DNA of 64,000 bases from the NCBI GenBank assembly GCA_900239685.1, contig OENT01000557.1, forward strand, positions 34,740 to 98,739, written 5' to 3'. The position numbers and the translations under genes were made by a program. Origin of the DNA: Rotaria macrura. Lineage: Eukaryota > Rotifera > Eurotatoria > Philodinida > Philodinidae. Below, one piece after another: positions 53,828 to 64,000 of this stretch. The notes below the pieces were generated by a model. That model was not told the origin of the DNA. It was given only the letters and a program-made list of their open reading frames with translations, and did no database searches. Position 1 is the first letter of the stretch. Each line of letters opens with the position of its first letter.

Positions 53828-55630
53828 AAATCATAAAAAGTTATTTACATACATATATTTCTTTCATTTTCTACAGATCGTATACTATTTTCTTTTTAAA
53901 ATCGAAATAAATATATTAAAAGTCAACATTGACATCGAATCAGTGTCTTTTTTTAATTTTATCCTATGCATATGTATAGATATATAACTAAAATGTTTTG
54001 ATACATACCAAAGTAAAGGTAATTTTTACAATATCGATTACCAATTTTTAGACAGTATGATGATAGGTAGAAGTAAGATAATGTTTTCTTTATTCAAAGT
54101 TTGTCAACGATTATTATCTTTAGATAGTTTTCGTTCGGTTCTACTGTGTGAATGGGGGAAGGAGGATTTTAAGAAGAAAGTCTCTTGATGCAAGAGAAGA
54201 ACAGTTTTAGATTAGGAATTTTTATCTATAACAAGCTAGAAATTGCAGTTTTCTTTATTGATCAAGATAATATGTTTATGCTGTTTTCCTATTGGATAAA
54301 TTAATGACAAAAACAACAAGGTCACCGAGAAAATGGATATTCTTTTTTAGAGAAGAAAGTTTTTCACATCCAAAAAAGAAATCAATGTAGAAGTTCCTTT
54401 CAGAAATCCGTTGATGTTCGGTACAATATTTTCATAGATTAACCGTCCTGATAAAACATGAACTAGTTTTACTTGAAATAATTACGTAAATGTTTTACAA
54501 GAGCAAATCGATAATTGCATTTGCCATGGTTTATTTCATTCATAAACAAAATAAAACTGTCTAAAAATTTCTAAAGAAAATTTCCAGGGAGAAAACTATA
54601 ACGTAAAAAAACTTCCGACGGAAAAATAGCTCGTAGCTTCCTTCACTCGTCATAAAGCATGTATCTATACGAGCAGCAATGTCTTAGAAAAATTTTCTCG
54701 TTGATTTCTTGTTGCTTATCATCAATCGGACTCTTTATATTAATTTGTTAGAACAAGATAAATGTGCTATTTTAGTGTCTACTGACTCGTTCTTTTCCCT
54801 TCCGTAGTTACAGAACAATCGATCACGATTAGAACCACTCCCTAAAACGGAAATGAGTCCGATAGCTGCCGAGCAGCCAATAGGTAAATAGTACGTTTCG
54901 TTTAGGCATCCGACTTCGCCAATTCAAACTCATTTCTGTTGTATAAATACAACAAGAAGAAAAAACAGTACTTTTCACAGTCTCTACCGAATGACAAATA
55001 AAAAGAACCGATTCTTTTTTTTTTTGATGTTCTTTACTTCTTGCTCTTGACATACTATTATACGTAGATATCCTTTCCAGGTACATATTTTATATACGTG
55101 AATGCGTTAGTTTTACCGATGCTCCAAAACTACAAATTGACATCTGAGAACAAAGCATTTAGTTTATGCTCGTAACAAGAAATGAAAGAAAAATTCATAG
55201 CAATATTCTCCGATTGTTCTAAGATTACTTTTTTTCTTCGTTTAAAAATCTGTCATTGTACTCAATTATTGAAAACACGATCGGGTAAAAAAATGAATAA
55301 CGATAGAACAAACGGCAACAATCAACGTAGTCGATTAAAAGCTTTCTTTTATCTATTGTATCCTATGAAAGATTGAACAGAAATTTTCATATAGGCATTC
55401 CATTTTTGCTTTTCATTCAAACACTTTGTTACTATCATGATTATCATCTGAATACAAAAGCCTCGTCTAATGGTTAAACGTATTCTAAGTCATCACAGTA
55501 TTTATAATGCTGATCGTAAGTTATGATCTTATGATTATGATAAATCTAGATAACTAGAGTAAACTATTGGTTTTTTGCAGGTGAAAATAATGAGACACAA
55601 CGAAGATGCTCGTTTCAAGATATTCATAAT
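53828..55630. other. Intergenic interval upstream of the SLC6 gene
   Basis: No supported gene. Open frames of 64-85 codons near 54829-55376 lack motifs. A TTTTTTGCAG acceptor ends at 55580. From there the sequence leads, with an in-frame TGA, to the SLC6 start, so at least one 5' UTR exon or a leader acceptor is likely. Confidence 0.45.
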
Positions 55631-57453
55631 ATGAATGTGCGTAAGAATTCAGTTTCTAAGTTACGCGATGATGCATTATTACAAGATGAATATCCTCAGC
55701 ATAATTCTGTAAAAACAAATAGCATAACAGTAGTTAATATTAATACAGCAGAGTCAACAATAAATAAATTCGATGAACAACAAACTGAACCACGTGAACA
55801 ATGGAGTGAACAACTTGATTTTCTTTTATCTATTATTGGTTTTGCTGTTGATCTTGCCAATATATGGCGTTTTCCATATTTATGTTATAAAAATGGTGGA
55901 GGTCAGTTAGAAAACATACATGCGTATATGTATGTTTTCACCGTGTTTCCGTATGATTTAATTTTCTTTATTTATTTAGGTGCCTTTCTTATTCCTTACG
56001 TTCTTTCAGTTGTACTTGGTGGTATGCCATTATTCTATTTAGAACTTTTACTTGGACAATATTATCGACAAGGTGCAATAACGTGTTGGAAAAAAATTTG
56101 TCCATTATTAGCAGGCATTGGTTGGGCCGTAACTATAATTGCTTTCTATACAGACTTTTATTATAACGTTGTCATATCATGGGGTCTTTATTATTTATTT
56201 GCTTCCTTCAGAAAAATCTTACCATGGAGCGAATGCAGTATGTCATCGTTTGATACGATTGTTCATTTGTTTAAGTTAAGTATTGAACTTTAGATCATCG
56301 ATGGAATACACCAGATTGTTCGACAGTTACTACTCGACGTAATTTTTTAGAGAATTGTATTAATGAATTTAATACAACATTGAATAATACGAGAGAATTA
56401 TCACCGATAAATTACAATGAACAAAAGTCATTCGAAAAAAGTTTACTGTACGAAAATTGTTCAGAAAAATTAACGCAACTAAAAATTGTCTCACCAGCAC
56501 AAGAATACTTTCAGTAAAAACGAAATGCTTCAATGAACGTTTTCATACTAATTCGATTTTCTTTTAAAAATCAACGCACTCTATTATCTTTTTCAGTTTA
56601 CAAGTCTACCGTCTAAATGAAACACAAAAGTTTAGTTTGGAAAATTTAGGCAATATTAATTGGGAAAATTTGGGTTGTCTTGCAATTATTTACCTCATTT
56701 GCTATTTCTCTATGTGGAAAGGTGTTAAAACATCTGGCAAAGTAAAACATATAAATATAAATATCAGTATGAAGCTGAAGTCATTTAGGATGTGGTTTAT
56801 TTTTTTTTTCTCAGGTTGTTTGGTTTACTGCACTATTTCCATACGTTGTCTTAACAATATTGATGGTGCGCGGTCTTTTCTTAAATGGTTCAATGAAAGG
56901 CATTCAATATTATATACGTCCAGATTTAAGTAAACTGAATGATCCATCTGTATGGGTTGATGCTGCGTCACAAACATTCTTCTCATTAGGACCTGGCTTT
57001 GGTGTTTTAATGGCATTTGCAAGTTACAACGATTTTCACCATAATGTTTTTCGGCAAGAGAAGTTTTTTGTTTCTTTAGAAATAAAATCTATTGAAATTT
57101 CTTATTCTTTTCTTAGAGATGCAATGATAACCGTAGCAGTCAATAGTTTAACCAGTTTTGCAAGTGGTTTTGTAATTTTTATGTTTTTGGTAGATTTTCG
57201 TCAGAATCGAAATAAATTTTCAAGATTCTTATTGATTTCTAGGGTTACATGAGTGAAGTATCTGGACGAGCTATAAAAGATGTAGCTGAACAAGGATCAA
57301 CACTTGTTTTCATTGTCTATCCTGAAGCTATTGCAACAATGCCGTGGGCACCTGTTTGGGCTATATTCTTTTTTCTCATGCTATTAACCCTTGGTTTAGA
57401 TTCATCGGTATAGTTTACGAGATGATGTTCTATTTTGATCATATTTAAATATG

Positions 57454-57484
<31 letters not shown>

Positions 57485-58387
57485 AATTTCATAGTTCGGT
57501 GGAAGTGAAGCAATAATAACAGCATTAAGTGATGAATTTCCTGTATTGCGACGTCATCGCGAATGGTTTGTTGGTATTTTATTTTTTGTCTATTTTCTTA
57601 TTGGTATTCCAAGTTGTACGAATGCAGGAGTTTATTTTGTTGAACTACTACAAAATTATGCTGGTAAAAATATTTGAAAAAAAAACAAACTTTTTCAATG
57701 TTTACATAGAACAAAAGCACATTTAAAAAAATTGATTCTTTAGCATTTTATTCAATTATTATTGCGGTCTTCTTTGAAGCAATAGCTGTATCATGGCTGT
57801 ACGGAATAAGACGCATAAGTCAAGATGTTCAAGAAATGCTCGGAACTAAACCAGGAAAATTTTGGATTGGAACATGGTGTTTCGCTGCACCGCTCTTTCT
57901 TGGAGTAATATTTTCAAAAGTAGTGTTGTTTAGAAAGTTCTTATTTTTGTTTTAAGTGCATCATCCTTTCGGGCTTAATTGATTATATTAATCCGACGTA
58001 TGGTAAAGTAACTGATCCATTTTATTACAAGGTTTGCATCTCTTGTCCTTTATAAATCGATTTGATTCACATGTTCGTTTCGTTCAGTATCCGGAATGGA
58101 GTCACATGCTCGGTTGGATGTTTGCATTATCATCGATTATATTTATTCCAATTGTTGCTATTTATCAGCTATTAATTGAAAAAGGAAGTTTGGCGACGGT
58201 AAGACAATGAATACATTAAATATGATTGTTTTTTTAAATTTCTTATACTCATGTCTGTTTTAAATTTTTATAGAGATTTCGTATGGCAATAACACCATTG
58301 GAAGAACGACAAAGAAAGCAAAATCCTGATATTATAATTAGTACAAATCATGTATCGCAAAAATATATTTCTGAAGATACTATTTAA
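55631..58387 (+). CDS. SLC6 family monoamine-type Na+/Cl- neurotransmitter transporter
   Basis: Twelve coding exons: 55631-55901, 55980-56237, 56294-56513, 56597-56741, 56815-57053, 57117-57189, 57243-57407, 57495-57663, 57744-57904, 57957-58031, 58088-58198, 58274-58387, giving about 666 residues and 12 membrane segments. TM1 reads [14 protein letters not shown] with Asp74, the residue that marks monoamine (serotonin/dopamine/octopamine) carriers. Other matches to [36 protein letters not shown] (TM6), GYMSEVSGR and LTLGLDSS (TM8). The large loop after TM3 has Cys residues and N-glycosylation sites (NTT, NNT, NCS). It would return monoamines across the plasma membrane; which amine cannot be told. 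Intron 5 (57054-57116) appears to be GC-AG. The start is the first ATG after an in-frame TGA. Confidence 0.93.
57450..57484. repeat. AT/GT dinucleotide microsatellite in SLC6 intron 7
   Basis: A compound run of AT then GT repeats in the intron between 57407 and 57495. Confidence 0.8.
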
Positions 58388-58871
58388 TGACAGATTTTTC
58401 TTTAGTATTTGTCAATTCAAATTTTACAATTGTCTTCTTCTTTTTTTCTTCGTATCCTTTTTTTTCTAACTGTTGTTTGTATACGCGTTTATCTTGTCCC
58501 TTTCGAACACAAATTCTCTTTTGTTTCACATTAGCATATTCTACACTGGCAAGGTCATTTGAATGCAATGTTCTCTTTTATTTTCAAAGAAAATTTGCAC
58601 CTAAATTCTTTCGTTTCTATTCTCAAACAAAAACGATCAAATCCTTCTCTAAGGTCATCACTCGTTTGTTTGATTACTTATGTCATCTATCTCAATCAAA
58701 CAAACGTCTTGTAGCATTTTCAACTATGTTGACATTTGAACAGGATCAACTTTCGCATACATATTCTATCAACCTACCTACTTTGCATAAGAGAAAAGAT
58801 CGATCATCATTATCACTAATATCACTTGATAAAAAAGAGGTCTATTGGATAGGAGTTTGTTCTATTCAATC
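58388..58871. other. Pyrimidine-rich spacer between SLC6 and EGF-Hog genes
   Basis: A T/C-rich 484-bp stretch. One plus-strand frame is open for 162 codons from an ATG overlapping the SLC6 stop (TAATG). I do not call it a gene: the composition is rich in Phe, Ser and Leu as expected from pyrimidine-rich DNA, and the frame runs into the ATG region of the next gene. It may hold the promoter or 5' leader of the EGF-Hog gene. Confidence 0.45.
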
Positions 58872-61437
58872 ATGAAGGTAGGACAAGAAACATGTTTCGA
58901 AGATTTTTTACTTGAGATATTTAATTTAGACTATTCTACTTACTGTTGTTCTTCATTTAATTTATTCCTCTGGCCATGCCGGTAAGACTAGATCAAAGCG
59001 AATTGATAGGTTTCGTTTTGCAAACTTTCAAACTTTTCTTTCAAAGAATTTTGTCAACCAGATGATTGCCGCAGTGGTGAATGTGAACTATTACGTCTTT
59101 CGAATGGATATTTAAAGAAAACTTGTCATTGTCCTAAAGTAAGTTTATGCATTAATATGTTGTCTTTGTCAAGTTAAATTTTCATTGTTTTACAAAGGGT
59201 GTTTGCGGTGAAACATGTCAACGTTTCTGTAATACAACTACCCAATGTGATACTAATCCATGCTGGTTTGGTAGTACTTGTGTTGATGTAGTCAATTCCG
59301 ATTATATTTGTTTATGTCCATCAAATCATTCTGGTAAAAGTTGTCGGATAATACTTTCATGTCAGCCAAATGTTTGTCATAATGGTGGTACATGTTTTGA
59401 AACTGGTCTGTACAAAGAAAAAAAATATATGATATTTATTTTAATGACAACGAATATTTCCTCTTAATTTGCAGCCTATGGTGCACGGTGTACTTGTCCA
59501 GAAGATTTCTTTGGTGATTTTTGTGAATCTAAACAAAGGAAATATCAATCAAAATCATCTGATAACTTACCAAATATTGAATACAAACAATTCGATGCTG
59601 AAACATTGGCTGCTATTTCTAATCTAGGAAATACCGTACAAGAAAATACTCAACGAGCAAATACTTTAAGTAATAGTGTAACAATCGCTACAGGCAGTCG
59701 TTCACAATATGTTTTTTGTTTAACAAATCCATGTGAAAATGGTGGAACTTGTTTTGTAACTAATACTGCAACAACCAAAGTAGGACTACTTAAATGATTA
59801 TGATTTAAAAAAAAATAAATACGTTTTTTCTTCGTGTTAAACAAGGGTATATGTGTTTGTCGTGATGGATTCAACGGTGATTATTGTGAAAATTCAATAA
59901 GTAACAATACTTTACCAATACTTCGAGTGCCGGCTGGTTATTGTTCATCAAGCCCATGTTTAAATGATGGAATTTGCGTAGAGATGGTAGGTTTTCATGG
60001 TTACTGTCGATGCACACCAGAATATCGTGGTTTATATTGTGAAGTATCTGTACGTGCTGTTAGTTGTAATCCAAATCCTTGGTATGAAAAGACAAGTGTT
60101 CTTGTTCAATGTTTGCATATGTATTATTGTTTCTTCGTTTAGTAAAAATGGTGGAAGTTGCATTTTATTAGAAAGTAATCAAGGTAAATTTTCTGGTTAC
60201 TGTGCTTGCCATGTTCCATCGATGTATATATGGAATTCATTGTTTTAGCTCAATGTTTATGTACACCGGTATTTCGTGGATTGACATGTAATCAATTTAG
60301 TTACGTACCTTGTGGAGATGCTACTTGTCATGGTACACAAGTAAGAATCATAGAGAATTGTTATATATCTATTTTGTTGAAATGAATATCAAATCTTTTC
60401 TTTCTGCTTTAGGGTGTTTGTGTCGCTAATCAATGCATATGTAAAACAGGCTTTGCTGGACCAAGATGTGATTCAGCAGATTTCTGCACCACAAATCCTT
60501 GCTTGAATGGAGGTACTCATTGAACAATCGATTTATATTCATTATTATTATTATCGTTGTTTTGTTTTTAAAGGAACATGTATACGAACCAATGAAGAAC
60601 CTTACGGTGGTTGCAGTTGTCCAGCAGAATTTTCAGGTCCAACATGTAGTAATGATCCATGTAATCCATCGCCATGTTTAAATGGTGGTTATTGTGTTCG
60701 AAAAGCTGACAATCAATTTTATTGTCAATGTCGCAATCGAAATAAAGGAATGTATTGTGAACGTAAGTTTATCTCATTATACATGTACAATAACAACACA
60801 AATTATTTTCATATTTGATAAATAATTCATTCTAGAGGTTGAATGTTTTCCATCGGATGCTACTGTTGATGTACTTAACATTGGTAAAGTTCCATTATCA
60901 TCTTTAGAAATCGGTTCACAAGTTCGTATCATAAATGAAGAAAATCAAGTTAGTTATTCACGAATAATTGCATTTCTTCATCGAGAACTTGATGAACATG
61001 CTTTATATAAGCGAATTCGTACAAATAGTTCTTCTATTGAACTATCAAAACGTCATTTAATTCATCAACGTAAGGATGGTTTTATTTGGGCTGAAAATTT
61101 AATGCAAGGGGATGAAATCCTTGTTTTATCAACCACAAATGAAAATGAAACACAATGGGAAGCAATCATTGACATAACCGATGTTCATAAGCAAGGTCTT
61201 ATGGCTCCACTAACTGAACAAGGCACAATTATTGTCAATAATGTTCATGCATCATGTTATGCTATTGTTAAATCTCATAAAGTGGCTCATTTTGCATTAG
61301 CACCTTATCGATTTTATCATCGTCTATTTGGCCAACTGTCAGATACCAATTCAATGACAACACCAATTCTTTCCTATGCTAATATACTTCTTCACTTTTT
61401 TCAAAATTTACCTATTGCTAAAGACCTTATTTTTTGA
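58872..61437 (+). CDS. Secreted multi-EGF protein with C-terminal Hedgehog-type Hint (Hog) domain
   Basis: Eleven coding exons: 58872-58877, 58930-58981, 59047-59138, 59198-59405, 59475-59779, 59846-60081, 60143-60183, 60249-60340, 60413-60512, 60574-60762, 60836-61437, giving 640 residues. A signal peptide (1-19, ending SSGHA) is followed by about nine EGF-like repeats to residue 440, with a 60-residue low-complexity linker (about 135-195) after the third. The C-terminal 197 residues are a Hog domain: Cys444-Phe-Pro opens it, SKRH (511-514) stands where Hedgehog has T-x-x-H, and APLTEQGTIIVNNVHASCYA, HFALAPYRF follow. Hog domains self-cleave before the Cys and, in Hedgehog, attach cholesterol to the released part. 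No Hedge domain or transmembrane helix is present. The natural reading is an EGF ligand or matrix protein released by self-cleavage. Confidence 0.93.
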
Positions 61438-61599
61438 ATTATTCAATAATATGTAGATGCGGATAGCCACCAGAGATATAAAAAGAAAAAAAAAGCGTAG
61501 TCGTAGACATTGCTTGGCGTTAATCTTTTTTTTTGTTATATTATATGATCTTCAATTTTTTCTTTGACTAGTTAAAACAAATCAATTTGATATTTCGAT

Positions 61600-61605
61600 A
61601 ATAAA
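61600..61605 (+). terminator. Polyadenylation signal AATAAA of the EGF-Hog gene
   Basis: Canonical hexamer about 160 bp after the stop codon. Confidence 0.55.
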
Positions 61606-64000
61606 GTTTTTAACTTTAATCTTCCTTTCTTTTTGATTATATTCTGTTCAATATCATTGTAGCATTATGAAATCACTACAAAATGTTATTGGATAATTCT
61701 GAAGAAAAAATGTCAAGGGAGTTACATAAAAATTTTTAATAATAAGTTGAATTGTAAATAGTAAAGGATTAAGCATTAGACTTCGCTATATGTTTAATTA
61801 CGTCAAAGTATAATGAGAGACAAAAATTTTAATTGTGTCTTCATTTTTCGTCTTACATGTACGCATAGGAATGTACGATTTTGAATCGATTGAAATTTGT
61901 TCATATAATTACATCATGATCGAAAGTAGAATTTAGTAACGTCTATCGTACTCGATTAGAACTTGATTCAGGATTAAATATACATTCTCGAACCTATAGG
62001 AATTATGATGTAACAAATTTGACAAATATCATATGTATATTAAAAGTGACGAACAACTATAGATTATAGTTCAATGGATTTCAATCAAGTATATGGTATT
62101 AATGAAACAAATCAATTCTATTACATCAGGCTTCTGAACTGATATTTAAATGTTTAGCTCTAGCTTTCTATTTCAACTATTATACTATTTTTCTTATAAG
62201 ATAGAACAGTATTTGATGTTTCATTTTGATCGCACTAACACTAGAGGGCTTTGGTTTTAGTTTTACGTCCACTTACAAAAGATCATGATTGTCAACCAAC
62301 TAGTTTTTTGATGAATAGGGTGAGATTGAAAGAGATAGACAAGGCTAGTTTTTTAAATATATGTTAATCAAATCAAATTCAAGCGAGAATGCCTGTGTGT
62401 TAATGAACAAGAAAATAATGTAAATCTTTTGTATTCTTTGAACTCATGCGAATAGTGATAGATGTTGACTCGTGCTTTAGTTTAACATATTGAAGAACCA
62501 AGGTGAGACAGTGTTACTTCCTCTTTCAAATACACTTCCTATTGTCATTTGTTTACATAAGATTATCGGTGAAACCATGGCATATTGATAGGAACTAGTG
62601 AATATTGTTAAATCATAGTAAACAAAGACTAGTACATCGTTTATTATGAAGGTTATTCACAAACTGTTCAGTGTAATCGTTTGCAAGATTATAGTCAAGA
62701 ACAGAATACATTGTTTAATGACATTTAAATCAATTCGAATCTATTTTAACAGGCATTGATTGAAACAATATCTGAACTACAAACGTAGTCAACGTCATAG
62801 AAAATCGATATTAGTTATTAGTTCATGAATTCAGATGTACGAGAAAAATCTTGTCAGACACTTTATCATAGATTTCTTTTCATGATTTTTATAATTACGA
62901 ATTGATTTCTAAATGATAGAAATTGTTCAATACTGTCGAATTGCAAAACGAATACCAGTGCAAACAAAACAATGTTGCGTTCAGTGCTCTTACCAAGATA
63001 AGATTAATGAATATCTTTCATAGTCTCTTGCAATACATAATGTTTGTTCAGATCATATCCATTTTTTTTGTTACGTTATAAATTTTACATCACTTATCGT
63101 ATAAAAGATATAGCTGGAAGTTCTTTTTCTGTTGCTGAATTCTATAGAAAAAATTTCCCTTACCTACCACATATTGCGATATGGCATTAGTTGCACCATA
63201 ATATTTTTTTGAAATCGATAACATCACTATCGAATTTCATATAATCAATGCTCTTCTTCAATATTCTATAAACTTATTGAATCGAGTTTATCAATGGTCA
63301 ATATTGACAAAGATCGGGAAGACTATAAAAACATTTTATTGTGCATAGTGTCTTACATCGATTTCGTTTTATTTCCTAGACATGAATATGCAAATATAAA
63401 GGATGGTCTATAAAAAATGGCATACTTTAAATTTTCGTATTTTTCTCAACCAATTTACATTGTAGAAATTCGTATGCAGTCTCAAAACATTCCCATTTCA
63501 ATTCTCTACAAAATTACATTAGAAAGTAATTTCAATCCAAAGATATAATCGAAAAATGCTATTCTCCTATAATATGTACGACTTTCTAGAGGCTTTTGGT
63601 TATTGAAAAAGTTGAATTTTTTCCTCTCATCATACACATATAAGACATGTTAGAGAGACGTTTTAGGTAGAATGTGCGGAATTCTTTCTAAAGATATACA
63701 ATGTAGCTCATTTAAAGCCAGCTTTATGAAACCGAGACTGACTCGTTGTGGCTAAGTGAAAAACAGCAAAAAATAGACTCATGTTTATATTTCTGTCCGA
63801 ATACCGAGTTATATTCGCACGATGAACATTTTGTATAACGAACCATTCATTTATGTTCAAACTGTAAAAGTTTAAACTCAAAACATTAAAGGACACCGCC
63901 GGATAAGGCCACAAATCGGCCCCTTCTTGTATCTCGATCTCAGTATCCTAGAAAGATAGTACGCATTTTTCTGCGTATACCAGCGTATTTTGTCTTTCCA
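61606..64000. other. Intergenic interval to the window end
   Basis: AT-rich sequence without a supported gene, RNA or transposon. A GC-richer patch at about 63890-63935 (CACCGCCGGATAAGGCC) stands out from its surroundings, but I cannot assign it. Confidence 0.45.

Noticed and set aside
60184-60212. Extension of EGF-Hog exon 7 to a GTTCC donor (reading GYCACH)
   Set aside because: It would give the wrong phase and duplicate the Cys-x-Cys of the EGF repeat. The GTAAAT donor at 60184 gives a proper six-cysteine repeat and frame.
63890-63935. GC-richer patch near the window end considered as an RNA gene
   Set aside because: No cloverleaf or conserved tRNA box A/B arrangement could be drawn. No tRNA, rRNA or CRISPR array was found anywhere in the window.

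Overview
The window reads as nuclear DNA of an invertebrate animal. It is AT-rich and single-copy, genes sit on both strands, and most introns are about 50-70 bases with GT-AG ends. The proteins resemble lophotrochozoan and vertebrate orthologues. Candidate trans-splice acceptors lie directly against several start codons, and close same-strand gene pairs look like operons. My best guess is a bdelloid rotifer (Rotaria/Adineta/Didymodactylos type). That is inference from gene style, not a sequence match.

Layout. 1-3.2 kb: a possible last exon of an upstream gene, then AATTG-rich spacer. 3.2-6.0 kb (+): a TTC23-like TPR gene, convergent with 6.1-8.6 kb (-): a TCAF-like M60 (gluzincin) protein. 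8.6-19 kb is gene-poor and holds a 567-bp dispersed element and a 1.8-kb inverted-repeat element carrying a nested hAT-like foldback insertion. 19.0-19.4 kb (+): a probable neuropeptide precursor. 19.6-22.4 kb: a decayed Ginger/KRBA2-like transposon and a TTAA-flanked poly-C/poly-G palindromic element. 24.1-26.8 kb (+): ARIH1-like ubiquitin ligase followed 146 bp later by COX19. 30.5-34.9 kb (-): RAD54L in 20 coding exons, divergent from 35.1-39.7 kb (+): a TBC1D12/14-like Rab GAP whose intron carries the second copy of the 567-bp element. 40.2-48.7 kb (+): an M16 metalloprotease with a hAT-like insertion in an intron, followed 137 bp later by short-chain acyl-CoA dehydrogenase (48.8-50.6 kb). 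51.7-53.8 kb (+): an unrecognised disordered protein with two PP1-docking-like motifs. 55.6-58.4 kb (+): an SLC6 monoamine-type transporter. 58.9-61.4 kb (+): a secreted protein with about nine EGF repeats fused to a Hedgehog-type Hint (Hog) domain. 61.4-64 kb: no gene seen.

The genes do not form one pathway. The most unusual item is the EGF-Hog protein, which has a Hog autoprocessing module but no Hedge signalling domain. Next are the amidated neuropeptide candidate, the operon-like pairs with trans-splice-type acceptors, and the nested transposon whose empty target site survives in the opposite arm. Exon models were built by hand from splice motifs, reading-frame phase and remembered family sequences. 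Every listed junction keeps the frame, but none was checked against RNA or databases.
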